DNA of 64,000 nt, from the NCBI RefSeq assembly GCF_002270355.1, contig NZ_NJFZ01000010.1:62007-126006 (forward strand). Direction: 5' to 3'. The DNA is from Flectobacillus sp. BAB-3569 (lineage in GTDB: Bacteria > Bacteroidota > Bacteroidia > Cytophagales > Spirosomataceae). The stretch's first letter is position 1. Each line of letters starts with the position of its first letter. The notes beneath the pieces are model-generated. The model was given only the letters and a program-made list of their open reading frames with translations. It was not told where the DNA came from and did no database searches. A program made the translations under genes and the position numbers. Below, piece by piece: positions 9,137-17,911 of this stretch.

Positions 9137-9177
9137 CCCACAACTAGTTCGAGACTTTGTCTCGAACTAGTTGTGGG
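9137..9177. terminator. Perfect 19-bp hairpin after the hydantoinase gene (element B relative)
   Basis: Arms 9137-9155 and 9159-9177 are perfectly complementary around a TTT loop. The inside (CTAGTTCGAGAC / GTCTCGAACTAG) resembles the two B-element copies at 4411 and 9203. There is no long T run right after the stem, so it may be a repeat element that also ends transcription. Confidence 0.65.
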
Positions 9178-9230
9178 TTCAGTTTTAAACTGTTCAAAAA
9201 AAAGTCCAAGACTAAGTCTTGAACCAGTAG
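9178..9230. repeat. Palindromic intergenic element B, copy 2
   Basis: Contains CAGTTTTAAACTG followed by an A-run and a 28-base core (9203-9230) that matches the reverse complement of 4411-4438 at 27 of 28 positions. Confidence 0.7.
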
Positions 9231-9250
9231 TGTTAGACAGTATTAAAAGA

Positions 9251-10054
9251 TTATTTCTTACCTAGCCACAACAGCGTATTTGTAATCAACAGACGATAGT
9301 TTTGATTGGCAAATTGATATGATAATGTAGCGTTTGTTCCGCCTTCATAATCCATATCGTTGTGTCCCATATTGATGTATGCCATTTTATATTTTTTGTT
9401 AGTCCACATCACAGGATAATATCCACAATACCAAATTTCATGATTTTTGGGGCCTGTTCCCAATGGGTAACTTTTCTCAGAAATAGCTAATAGAATCTCA
9501 ATATCAGGATTTTGACGTAAATCATGTTCCCAGCTATACCATTCGTTGGGCGCAGTGGTAAACTCTTTTTCTAATTTCTTTAAACTAGGATGCCCCTTTT
9601 TCTCCATTTTCAAAATGGCCGAAGTGGGTCTCCAAGTGTTTCCTTCATATTGTCCTGCTCCCAAAAATTGATTATGATACCAATCCCAGTTTTGAGGATA
9701 GGCAGACTTGTCCAGTGCAAACGCCGCAAAGTGAAATCCTAACCAAGCACCACCATTTTTCATGTAGTTTTCAAATGCTTCCCTTTGCGCAGGTTGCTCA
9801 GGTCGAGTATCCAGAAATAATACAACATCTACTGATTTTAACACTTCAGTATTTAAAGAGTCCCAATTGCTGGTAGCATGGTAACTAAACTTTTTTTCCT
9901 TGGCTAGTTGCCCAAACCAAGTGTTGGCCTCTTTCACAAAACTGATATGCGCCAAATCATTCTTTCCTGTATAAAATGCCAAGACCTTAAACTTTTGAGC
10001 AATAGTGATTTGCACACTAAAGAAAGTGAAGAGTAGGGTGATTAAAAATTTCAT
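9251..10054 (-). CDS. Exported ThuA-domain protein
   Basis: The 267-residue protein starts with a Sec signal peptide (about 1-19, ending TIAQ). The rest is a class I glutamine-amidotransferase-like ThuA fold: KVLAFYTGKND at about 23-33, VVLFLDTRPEQP with AFENYMKNGGAWLGFHFA in the middle, and a C-terminal NYRLLITNTLLWL. ThuA-like proteins are linked to sugar (trehalose or related glycan) use in other bacteria; the reaction is unknown. It is on the same strand and 104 bases downstream of the GntR gene, so the two may be functionally linked. Confidence 0.85.
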   Translation of the reverse strand: MKFLITLLFTFFSVQITIAQKFKVLAFYTGKNDLAHISFVKEANTWFGQLAKEKKFSYHATSNWDSLNTEVLKSVDVVLFLDTRPEQPAQREAFENYMKNGGAWLGFHFAAFALDKSAYPQNWDWYHNQFLGAGQYEGNTWRPTSAILKMEKKGHPSLKKLEKEFTTAPNEWYSWEHDLRQNPDIEILLAISEKSYPLGTGPKNHEIWYCGYYPVMWTNKKYKMAYINMGHNDMDYEGGTNATLSYQFANQNYRLLITNTLLWLGKK

Positions 10055-10158
10055 AGTTTTAGATTAATCAATTGGGTTTGTTGAAATTATACTGATGTAT
10101 AAAAGTACTTATCCTATATTGGATTAAGTGTTTGATATAGAGTTGTTTGCGTGTAAGT

Positions 10159-11175
10159 TTATAAAGATTTACGTTTAATGAAACTACATTGATTAACGAT
10201 TCGACCTTTTTGTTTAGTCAAAATCATTTCGGCAGCACGTTTTCCCATCGCCTGAAAGTCGTTAGAAATAACAGATATACCTTCTGCCAAAATCTCTTTA
10301 ATAGGAGTATCATCATAAGAAATCAGACCTATGTCTTTGCCTAACTTCCAGCCTTTTTTGTTTGACCAGTTGATAAAACGAACTAAATCATTTTCTCGGA
10401 AAACTAAATAGGCATGATCTTTTTGTAAATGTTCCTCTTCTTCTAAATCTGGAATAATTTCAAAAGGTATTTGATTTTCGAGACAATATTTCTTGAACCC
10501 ATTAATAATCCCAACAGGGGTGTATTGAAAACTTTTGCTGCTCAGGACTAATGAAAGAGTTCGATATTTGGCAATCAAATTCTGAGCTTCTGATAAACCT
10601 TGATAAACATTATGCTCAAAATCTTGGTACAGCAAGGCGAAGTCTTCCCCAAAAGAAGGAACATCAATATCCAATAATAACAGCTTTTCTTTGGGAATCT
10701 GTTTCAAAATATCAGAAACATCCTGATTGAAGTGTGGCATTACTACATAGAAATTGTAGTGGCCTAAGTTGTTGAGAATCAAGTTTTCAAAAACTTTGAT
10801 ATTGTGGTGATGGAAAAAAATGTTGACATTGACATCTTCTCCGAGTCCTTCCACAATCGCATCGTATAAAATTTCTTTGTAGGGAGTAAGAGCATCAAAC
10901 AACACAAAAATGTTCATCTGACTCCGAGTATCGGTACTATTCACGTAAAAGCCTTTCCCATGATGTGATGTCACCAAGCCTCTCTCGCGCAATTCGTCGT
11001 AAGCCTTAGTCACAGTCATACGAGCCATGCCAAAATTTTGGGCGACTTCATTGATTGAAGGAAGTTGTTGACCTCTGGCGAGTCTTCCGTTCTCAATCGA
11101 ATCTATGATATATTCTATAAGTTGCTGATATTTAGGTTTACTCGATTGCGAATCGATTAGAGCAAAATCTTTCAT
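10159..11175 (-). CDS. GntR-family regulator with periplasmic-binding-protein-like sensor domain
   Basis: The 338-residue cytoplasmic protein has a GntR winged helix at about 15-80, with SINEVAQNFGMARMTVTKAY as the recognition region. The following 250 residues resemble a LacI/sugar-binding sensor (GIINGFKKYC, IGLISYDDTP, GKRAAEMIL). This domain pairing is common in Bacteroidota regulators of sugar operons. The adjacent ThuA gene is the obvious candidate target. Effector and operator are not visible. Confidence 0.85.
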   Translation of the reverse strand: MKDFALIDSQSSKPKYQQLIEYIIDSIENGRLARGQQLPSINEVAQNFGMARMTVTKAYDELRERGLVTSHHGKGFYVNSTDTRSQMNIFVLFDALTPYKEILYDAIVEGLGEDVNVNIFFHHHNIKVFENLILNNLGHYNFYVVMPHFNQDVSDILKQIPKEKLLLLDIDVPSFGEDFALLYQDFEHNVYQGLSEAQNLIAKYRTLSLVLSSKSFQYTPVGIINGFKKYCLENQIPFEIIPDLEEEEHLQKDHAYLVFRENDLVRFINWSNKKGWKLGKDIGLISYDDTPIKEILAEGISVISNDFQAMGKRAAEMILTKQKGRIVNQCSFIKRKSL

Positions 11176-11326
11176 TAATGAGAATAGAATCTTTATAGTA
11201 TTTATTCATCGTAGTTGAAAAATTTCTTAAAATCAACTACAAAACGTTGTCATACAGTTTGACTAATAAATAAGGAAAATGTTTATTAAACTATACGAAA
11301 TGACCTGAAAGAAGATGGTAGAAAAT

Positions 11327-11362
11327 AGCTAATGATATTTTCTACAGAAAAAATCATTAGCT
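11327..11362. repeat. Inverted repeat upstream of the GntR gene
   Basis: Stem AGCTAATGAT / ATCATTAGCT (11327-11336 and 11353-11362). The loop itself can pair (ATTTTC / GAAAAA), giving a long hairpin about 150 bases upstream of the GntR start. It could be an operator or part of a leader; its role is unknown. Confidence 0.45.
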
Positions 11363-11494
11363 CAAAACTTTATTCTTTCTTCACTCAAATTTGCTTCTTC
11401 GGTAATATAGTAGTTTAAAATAACTAAAAAATAATGCGAACATCAAAAAAATAGAGGAATTCTAACCAATTTGTACAAATTATTATTGAAATTA

Positions 11495-11525
11495 TTTTGA
11501 ATAGCAAAAAATGTCTTTATATTTG
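11495..11525 (+). promoter_or_regulatory. Promoter of candidate ncRNA 1
   Basis: TTTTG at 11495-11499 and TATATTTG at 11518-11525 are separated by 18 bases and match the Bacteroidota promoter pattern. The predicted start is near 11532. No open reading frame begins within the next 400 bases. Confidence 0.6.
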
Positions 11526-11531
11526 CCTTGA

Positions 11532-11810
11532 AATTTTAGCATAGCATAGTGTAGCATAGTTTACTCATTTAAAGTATCTTCTTTTAGATAAAGTACAACT
11601 AGCTTTCAAAATATACGTTCGATATATCAGATGCTTAAGCACTCGATATTTGGTTAGTTTTTGTTTATAAAAATGGTTAATGGTGTACAATGTCTGACGG
11701 AGTCACACAGCGGTGTCTCCGCAGGCAATTGTCTTAAACATTTCAAAAAAGATTTCTCCTACTTTTAATATATAGACAGAATCCATTTGGTTTACAAATG
11801 GATTTTTTTT
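11532..11810 (+). ncRNA. Candidate structured non-coding RNA 1
   Basis: A transcript of about 280 bases is bounded by a consensus promoter and an intrinsic terminator and carries no credible coding frame. It begins with a pentamer tandem (TAGCA, TAGCA, TAGTG, TAGCA at 11537-11556). At 11687-11732 it has a strong hairpin: outer arms ACAATGTCTG / CAGGCAATTGT and an inner CGGAG-T-CAC / GTG-T-CTCCG with a six-base loop. The terminator is at 11780-11810. It does not show conserved cores of tmRNA, RNase P or SRP RNA. A 6S-type or Bacteroidota-specific RNA is possible. Confidence 0.45.
11780..11810 (+). terminator. Intrinsic terminator of candidate ncRNA 1
   Basis: A 9-bp stem AATCCATTT / AAATGGATT with a 7-base loop, followed by eight T residues. 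Confidence 0.85.
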
Positions 11811-11899
11811 GTTAGATTTTTTAAAAATTGTTTTAAATTAATTTTTAGTTGCATTATTTAAGGTAAAATACAAGAGGGGTAAAAAAAATATAAAAATTA

Positions 11900-11931
11900 T
11901 TGTCAAATGATTAAACCATTTTTTTAATTTG
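11900..11931 (+). promoter_or_regulatory. Likely promoter of the 118-aa exported protein
   Basis: TTG at 11900-11902 and TTAATTTG at 11924-11931 (one mismatch to TAnnTTTG) are 21 bases apart. They would give a leader of about 40 bases before the ATG at 11981. Confidence 0.45.
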
Positions 11932-11980
11932 CCATCAGAAGTCACAAAACAGTGATTCCACAGTATTTCAAAATTGATAC

Positions 11981-12337
11981 ATGAGATTATATCTTAAAAT
12001 ATTCTTAATCTTTGTCCTTGCAAGTTTCAAGATTGCCATCTCTATGGCCGCTGATTTGGGACAGACAAATGAGAATATTAAAAGATGTGCTGTATCAGCT
12101 TCGAAAAATACAAATGCTCTTCAGTTTAGTGAAGAAAGTCTTTCAGAAAGTGAAGAAAATGAAGAAGACGCTACTCATCCTTTTGCTTCTGCTGCAATAT
12201 TGTCTTTTTCTCCATTTTACGATTTATTTACCAGTTTCCTGATTGCTGAACAAAATCGCAAGATCAATTATATATTCTTCCAAAAATACTCCTCAGATCA
12301 ACAGCTCTTTATGCTGTTCAAAAACTTTAGAATTTAG
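11981..12337 (+). CDS. Small exported hypothetical protein (118 aa)
   Basis: The N-terminus is a clear signal peptide (KIFLIFVLASFKIAISMAA, about 6-24). An acidic stretch (SEESLSESEENEED, about 50-63) and a hydrophobic region (ASAAILSFSPFYDLFTSFL) follow. There is no recognisable domain. A promoter-like sequence upstream and the well-formed signal peptide argue that it is expressed. It lies alone between two candidate RNAs. The function is unknown. Confidence 0.55.
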   Translation: MRLYLKIFLIFVLASFKIAISMAADLGQTNENIKRCAVSASKNTNALQFSEESLSESEENEEDATHPFASAAILSFSPFYDLFTSFLIAEQNRKINYIFFQKYSSDQQLFMLFKNFRI

Positions 12338-12576
12338 GACTTTATGATTGGCAACATTTCTTTTTAAAGAGATGTGATAAACCACTTGGTGTAGATCAAG
12401 ATTGATCAGCTCCTGAGGTAGGCACATTCTTTTCAAAGAAATGGATTGCTTAGTTTTTTCATAAATTTCTTATGAGCATTTTGTTTCGCCTACCAAAAAA
12501 TATACTTTAGTGTAAAGTTGAGATAGCCAATAATTATTTAATTTTAAAGCATAGCAAATACTTACTTTTGTAAGTA

Positions 12577-12890
12577 AACTAGTTACGTATAACCAATAGT
12601 TTGAACTAGATATTGGTAACAACGAAACTAAATAAAACTACTCGTAGGAGGCAACGTTTTGAGAAAGGGAGTAGTCAAAAATTATACCTGTTAAGGTAAA
12701 CAAAATGATAAATTGGTGTGTAGAAAGTAACTGAGGTGTTGTTCCATTTACATTTTGGACTCGAAAGGGTCGAACACTTTCACCGAAAGTGTCTGGATTT
12801 AGAAAACTGATTATAGCAATAATTTAGTTTGTATGTGGTTTATTATATCTATTGGGTTGACGAGATTCGTCAACCCAATGTTGTTTTTAG
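12577..12890 (+). ncRNA. Candidate structured non-coding RNA 2
   Basis: A -7 box TACTTTTG at 12563-12570 (without a convincing -33 element) and a strong terminator at 12851-12890 bracket about 310 bases with no credible coding frame. Successive hairpins are visible: ACCAATA/TATTGGT (12592-12617), ACTACTC/GAGTAGT (12637-12675), GACTC-GAAA-GGGTC (12758-12771) and ACACTTTC/GAAAGTGT (12774-12792). The density of helices plus terminator suggests a stable RNA. It could instead be a leader attenuator, but the next gene starts 130 bases past the terminator. No known family is recognised. Confidence 0.45.
12851..12890 (+). terminator. Intrinsic terminator of candidate ncRNA 2
   Basis: A perfect 13-bp stem ATTGGGTTGACGA / TCGTCAACCCAAT with a GAT loop, followed by GTTGTTTTTAG. 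Confidence 0.8.
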
Positions 12891-13021
12891 ACGATTACAT
12901 TCTTACAAGCCACGAACTAAATGATAGAAAGTCTATGTTTTTTCTGTAGTTTTGAATAAATATTATTAACCTGATTGGAACACTGTCGGGTTGGCGCATA
13001 CAGAGTTAAAACAGTAACCTT

Positions 13022-13698
13022 ATGAAGTTATTATTGATAGAAGATGAAGCAAAAACTGTTCAGTCCCTCAGCAAAGGATTGAAAGAATCAGGTTTTGAGG
13101 TGGATTATTGTTATGATGGTTTGATTGGCAAACACTTAGCTAAAAAAATACCTATGATGTTATTGTCACCGACATTATTATGCCAGGGCTCAATGGGATC
13201 GAATTATGCAAAGAATTGAGAAAAGAAGGTTTAACCACGCCCATTTTGATGTTGACGGCCTTAGGTGATCTTCAAGATAAAGTTGTAGGGTTTGATGCTG
13301 GAGCTGATGATTATTTGGTAAAGCCATTTGAATTTGTAGAGCTCTTAGCCCGTATCCGTGCGTTGTCTCGCCGTAGTACAGGTGTGAGTATACACAAAAA
13401 TACCCTGACATTTATGGATTTAGAAATGAATCTAGATTCGAAAGTGGTATTGCGTTCGGGTGTAAAAATTCCCCTAACAGCCAAAGAATTTGAATTATTA
13501 GAAATGTTGCTTCGTAATCAAGGAAAAGTGCTTTCAAAAGTAGAAATTGCCGAAAAGGTTTGGGATGTTAGTTTTGATACAGGTACGAATGTTATTGAGG
13601 TGTATATCAATTTGTTACGAAAAAAAGTAGATAAGGATTTTCCTCAAAAGCTTATCCATAATGTGTATGGAATGGGTTATGTGTTGAAATCAGAATAA
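13022..13698 (+). pseudogene. OmpR-type response regulator, frameshifted in the receiver domain
   Basis: The receiver domain begins normally ([18 protein letters not shown]) and the frame breaks at A7 (13142-13148). Adding one A restores [23 protein letters not shown], including the phospho-acceptor aspartate. The rest (13180-13698) has the receiver end MLTALGDLQDKVVGFDAGADDYLVKPFE and a complete OmpR/PhoB winged helix ending VIHNVYGMGYVL-like (HNVYGMGYVLKSE). Full length would be about 225 residues, as expected for CusR/RprY-like regulators. The partner kinase 13 bases downstream is intact, so sequencing error or a very recent mutation is likely. Confidence 0.85.
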
Positions 13699-13711
13699 AT
13701 GCTCAAACGCT

Positions 13712-15094
13712 ATGCGCATTCGCTTTAAACTTACTTTACAATTTACCCTTTTGGTATCCCTAATTGTGCTTTTGTCATTTTTAGGGATTTATTATTTTAC
13801 CCATACTTATATTGAGAATAGATTTTATTCTCGTTTGAGGTCGAAAGCTATTACCACTGCAGAACTTCTCGTAAAAGTTGACCAAATTGACTCAAAGCTA
13901 TTGAAGGTCATCGAAAAAACGAATAAGGACGTTTTGTACAAAGAGAAAATTTCGATTTACAATTATAAAAACGAGGAAATTTATACCAACAATGACACCG
14001 TAAAAGTTGTGGTAACACGGAAGTTTCTTAACGACGTGCGCCTCGAAGGAACTGCCACTACAACTTATCAGGACATTCAGATTTTGGGAATTCCGTATTA
14101 CGATAAATATAACCGTTTGTTGGTATTAGCGGGTGGTGTCGATCAGCAAGGTCTTGAAACTCTGCGAGATTTGCAACGTATCCTTATTTCCTTATATATC
14201 ATTATCGTTTTTACCTCTGCCATATTTGGGTGGATTTTTGCGGGAAGGGCGTTATTGCCAATTGCCGAGGTAATAAATGAGATGAATGATATCTATCCTA
14301 ACAACCTCAAAAAGCGCTTAAAAGTCCGAAATGTGAAAGATGAAATAGGGCAGTTGACATTTACCTTTAATAATCTTTTGACTAGGGTAGAGGAGGCTTT
14401 TCAGCATCAGCAGGTATTCATTTCAAATGTGAGTCATGAGCTTAAAAACCCCTTGACTAAGATTATTTCTCAGCTGACTGTATCGTTGCTCAACCGACGA
14501 ACGGAGGAGGAATATCAAGAAACGATGGAGTCGGTTTTACAAGATGTAAAAGACTTAAACCTTTTAACAAATACTCTACTCGAACTTACTAAACTAAGCG
14601 ACGATAGTCTGCCCAATAGATTTACGAGCATCAGAATTGACGATATTATTTGGGAAGCAAGAAGCTCACTACTGAAAGTGCACAAAAACTACGGCATTTC
14701 GATTGAGTTTTCTGAGAATATCGATTCCGATGAGCAATTGAGTATTTTGGGCAATGGTCAGCTTTTGAAAGTAGCATTTATGAATCTTATTGAAAATGGC
14801 TGTAAATTTTCTAATAATCAGACGATTAATGTGAATATTGGCTTTGATAAAGGGCTATTTTTGGAGTTTATCAACAAAGGTGCGGTGATTGATACCAAAG
14901 ACCAAAAACTAATTTTCCTTCCCTTTTTCCGTTCTAAAAAAACAGCAGATACGCGAGGTTATGGGATTGGATTGCCTCTCGCTGAGAGAATTATCAAACT
15001 TCATAAAGGGAATTTATTTATTAAAGAGTCTACCTTAGATAGAACTGTCTTTAAAGTACAATTCTTTGAAGAAAAAGTTATAGTTGTTAACTAG
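13712..15094 (+). CDS. Sensor histidine kinase (HAMP-HisKA-HATPase)
   Basis: The 460-residue inner-membrane kinase has a first membrane helix at about 9-29, a periplasmic sensor of about 120 residues, and a second helix at about 155-177, followed by HAMP. The H box is NVSHELKNPLTKI. The N box is MNLIENGCKFS and the G box GYGIGLPLAERI. It lies 13 bases after the response regulator, forming a classic CusS/RprX-like pair. The signal sensed is unknown. The regulator of the pair is frameshifted as sequenced. Confidence 0.9.
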   Translation: MRIRFKLTLQFTLLVSLIVLLSFLGIYYFTHTYIENRFYSRLRSKAITTAELLVKVDQIDSKLLKVIEKTNKDVLYKEKISIYNYKNEEIYTNNDTVKVVVTRKFLNDVRLEGTATTTYQDIQILGIPYYDKYNRLLVLAGGVDQQGLETLRDLQRILISLYIIIVFTSAIFGWIFAGRALLPIAEVINEMNDIYPNNLKKRLKVRNVKDEIGQLTFTFNNLLTRVEEAFQHQQVFISNVSHELKNPLTKIISQLTVSLLNRRTEEEYQETMESVLQDVKDLNLLTNTLLELTKLSDDSLPNRFTSIRIDDIIWEARSSLLKVHKNYGISIEFSENIDSDEQLSILGNGQLLKVAFMNLIENGCKFSNNQTINVNIGFDKGLFLEFINKGAVIDTKDQKLIFLPFFRSKKTADTRGYGIGLPLAERIIKLHKGNLFIKESTLDRTVFKVQFFEEKVIVVN

Positions 15095-15596
15095 ATTTTA
15101 ATTTTATCTTCATTTAATCTTAAAGATTTATCCCTTATTTTATGATAAGAAAAGGCTATAGCAGGGTGGAAATGAAATAGTCGAGAAACGCTTTTTCATT
15201 AAAAAAAGATTTTAGTACTATTAATATAGGTGTTTAAGGTGCTTAGTTTCTGCAGTTGTATGGAGCTGCAGAAACTTTTTTTGCTATTTTAACACAACAA
15301 TCCTTCGTTATATCATTTGCTTGTTATTAATAAAATTTTTAATTTAAGGTAAGTGAAAACGAATGTTGGTACTAATGCAAAATACGATTTAATTATAGGG
15401 CTTTCTACACTAAGCTATTGGTATTGGGCAAAATATAATCAAATTGAGTGTAAAGTTTTGATGTTAAAATTTACATCCTGAATTCAGTACTAATACTTAA
15501 GTGATAGTAAGCGACCAGCAAAATGAAAATTATTTTGTTAATCTCACAGTGAAGTAGAATGGCGGAGTAGGAGAAATCGTTTTAGTCAGAGAAATT
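15095..15596. other. Intergenic region with terminator and a repeat copy
   Basis: About 500 bases with no credible gene. It holds the terminator at 15245-15282 and, at 15446-15472, GAGTGTAAAGTTTTGATGTT, which is related to GAGTGTAAAGTATTGATATT at 21133 and 36172. No promoter with both elements was found for the 107-aa gene. Confidence 0.5.
15245..15282 (+). terminator. Strong intrinsic terminator
   Basis: An 11-bp stem AGTTTCTGCAG / CTGCAGAAACT around a 10-base loop, followed by seven T residues. It lies 150 bases after the histidine kinase, so it may end that operon or a small RNA in the gap. Confidence 0.8.
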
Positions 15597-15920
15597 ATGA
15601 TTGTAATCAACCAAAAAAATACAAACGTGACCACCAAAAATGCGACCTTGTCCAAGCTCTATTGGGTGACTGGTCTCGTTACAATTTGTTTTATGGGGTC
15701 AATCGCTGCAAATTGGTACCAATGGCGCGAACGAATTGTTGTCGTTGAAAACCTCAGAGAAGCGCTCATTAAGCAAGACTCAACATTGGCTAGTAAATTA
15801 GAGTCAGATAAAGAAATTGAAAGATTAAAGAAAAAGTTAATACGCCGTTCCAAAGCCTCCCGCAGAGTTGTTGCTCCACAAAATGGGAATGTTATCCTCA
15901 CCCAATCTGACATTAGATAG
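15597..15920 (+). CDS. Small membrane-anchored coiled-coil protein (107 aa)
   Basis: One hydrophobic segment (LYWVTGLVTICFMGSIAANWY, about 21-41) is followed by a charged helix of about 50 residues (ENLREALIKQDSTLASKLESDKE... KKKLIRRS) likely to form a coiled coil, and then a short polar tail. The topology is probably a single-pass protein with the helix on one side of the membrane. No family is recognised. Gene reality is supported by coding-like composition and domain layout, but not by a clear promoter. Confidence 0.5.
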   Translation: MIVINQKNTNVTTKNATLSKLYWVTGLVTICFMGSIAANWYQWRERIVVVENLREALIKQDSTLASKLESDKEIERLKKKLIRRSKASRRVVAPQNGNVILTQSDIR

Positions 15921-16060
15921 AGATTAGAATTTCTTTAATTATTGCTACATTTGGTTGTTTTTTATGGATTATTTCTATTTTATATCGGAATAGTTATGAA
16001 AATGTATGTTCGTTTAGCAAAAAAACTCTAATCGTATTCTAATCTGAATTAAAAAAACTA

Positions 16061-16068
16061 TATGTTTG
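16061..16068 (+). promoter_or_regulatory. -7 promoter box before the SulP gene
   Basis: TATGTTTG matches TAnnTTTG 60 bases before the ATG at 16129. No clear -33 TTG is seen at the right distance. Confidence 0.4.
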
Positions 16069-16128
16069 ATGTAGAATTACAAAGAGCCTTTTCTGCTCTG
16101 ATTCCATTATAAACCAACATCAAACAAA

Positions 16129-17724
16129 ATGCATAATTCAGTTCAATATTATAAAGACGCTTTATTCAAAAGCGACTGGAAATCTGGTTTGTCAGTATTT
16201 CTGGTAGCCTTACCTTTATGTTTAGGTATCGCACTCGCCTCTGGCGCTCCTCTCTTTTCAGGTATTTTGGCAGGTATTGTCGCAGGAACATTTGTAGCTC
16301 TTCTTTCTGGCTCAGAAATTTCGGTAAGTGGACCAGCCGCTGGTCTAACGGTAATCGTGGCAACAGCCATTCACGACATAGGCTCTTTTCAAGGGTTCTT
16401 GGTCGCAGTTGTGCTGGCTGGAGTCATTCAATTGGCACTTGGACTTATCAAAGCAGGTAAGTTTAGCGCTTATTTTCCCGAAAGTGTAATACGAGGAATG
16501 TTAGTTGCCATAGGTATCGTGATTATTTTAAAGCAAATCCCGCACGCACTTGGCGACGACCAAGACTATGAAGGCGAGTTTGAATTTGAGCAAGTAGCTG
16601 ATCATCAAAATACTATCACTGAGTTGATTCGCTCGGTAGTAGATTTTAATTACGGTGCTGTCACGATTGCTATTGTTTGTTTGGCTGTAATATTGCTTTG
16701 GGAGCGTGCTGCCAAAAAGTACAAGGGGATTTTTGCCATGATTCCTGCGGCCTTAGTGACTGTATTAGTAGGTACGCTCATGAACGAAGCTTATCGTATA
16801 TATGAGCCGTTTTATTATTTGGGAAATTCTCCAATTCACATGGTAAATATTCCTAAAATGAGTGGAGTGAGTGATTTTGTATCAGCATTTTCTTTTCCTG
16901 ATTTCTCAGCACTGATGACCACCAAGGTTTATATTGTTGCATTTACGTTAGCAATTGTAGCAAGCCTTGAAACATTACTCAATTTGGAAGCTTCCGACGC
17001 TATAGATCCTCAGAAAAGACAGTCGTCGCCTGATAAAGAATTGGTTGCGCAAGGAATAGGCAATATGATTTCAGGTTTGATCGGTGGATTACCAATTACT
17101 TCCGTTGTTGTAAGAACTTCTGCTAACGTATATTCGGGTGGACGTACACGTATGTCCTCAGTAGTACATGGAATGTTGTTGTTGGGCTCTGTGCTTTTAA
17201 TTCCTAATTTACTAAACAAAATTCCTTTATCATCGCTTGCGGCAATACTTTTGACTGTTGGTTACAAACTGGCACATCCTAAAGTATTTGTGAAGGTATT
17301 TAAAGAAGGGTATGACCAATGGATTCCGTTTTTGGTAACTATCGTGGTGATTGTGTTCAAAGATTTGTTATTTGGTATTTTTATAGGAACAGGAGTGGGG
17401 TTAATTTTTGTATTATCAACTAACTTTCACTCTGCGGTTTCGTTTGTGAGAGAAGGGAAACATGTACTTATTCAATTTAATAAAGATGTATCTTTTTTAA
17501 ACAAGCCCAAAATCAAACAAATATTGCTTAGCCTAGAAGATGGTGACGCCGTTTATGTTGATGCTACCAAAGCACAGTTTATAGACCATGATATTTATAA
17601 TCTATTATATGAATTCAAAGCGGCCGCATATCGTCGAAATATAGAGGTAGATTTCAAAAAAGTATCAAGAAAAATACAAGGAGACATAAATCAGTACTTA
17701 CCAGAGTCGGTTTCCGCGCATTAA
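16129..17724 (+). CDS. SulP family anion transporter (probable bicarbonate or sulfate)
   Basis: The 531-residue protein has the SulP core with many membrane helices, starting GLSVFLVALPLCLGIALASGAP and including SGPAAGLTVIV and the late LPITSVVVRTSANVYSGGRTR region. A C-terminal STAS domain follows (about 440-525, VYVDATKAQFIDHDIYNLL). SulP proteins carry sulfate, bicarbonate or other anions. A carbonic anhydrase gene 187 bases downstream on the same strand favours bicarbonate, as in BicA-type carriers, but this is inference from context. Confidence 0.88.
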   Translation: MHNSVQYYKDALFKSDWKSGLSVFLVALPLCLGIALASGAPLFSGILAGIVAGTFVALLSGSEISVSGPAAGLTVIVATAIHDIGSFQGFLVAVVLAGVIQLALGLIKAGKFSAYFPESVIRGMLVAIGIVIILKQIPHALGDDQDYEGEFEFEQVADHQNTITELIRSVVDFNYGAVTIAIVCLAVILLWERAAKKYKGIFAMIPAALVTVLVGTLMNEAYRIYEPFYYLGNSPIHMVNIPKMSGVSDFVSAFSFPDFSALMTTKVYIVAFTLAIVASLETLLNLEASDAIDPQKRQSSPDKELVAQGIGNMISGLIGGLPITSVVVRTSANVYSGGRTRMSSVVHGMLLLGSVLLIPNLLNKIPLSSLAAILLTVGYKLAHPKVFVKVFKEGYDQWIPFLVTIVVIVFKDLLFGIFIGTGVGLIFVLSTNFHSAVSFVREGKHVLIQFNKDVSFLNKPKIKQILLSLEDGDAVYVDATKAQFIDHDIYNLLYEFKAAAYRRNIEVDFKKVSRKIQGDINQYLPESVSAH

Positions 17725-17911
17725 TTCGTAACTTTGAGCATTCAATAAAATAACTCAAAGTTCATCAGCAATAAAAATGAAATTTTAATGGGTGTTATTC
17801 CATTCTTATCATTTCATTTTCTAGTTATAATCAATGTTCGAATATACTCTGACAGTAAACCTATAGCTTTGACAAAGTATCAGAGTATTTACAAGTTACA
17901 AACAAGTTTCG

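Noticed and set aside
12012-12242. A second frame of 76 codons inside the 118-aa gene
   Set aside because: It overlaps the signal-peptide-encoding frame, lacks any domain and looks like a shadow.
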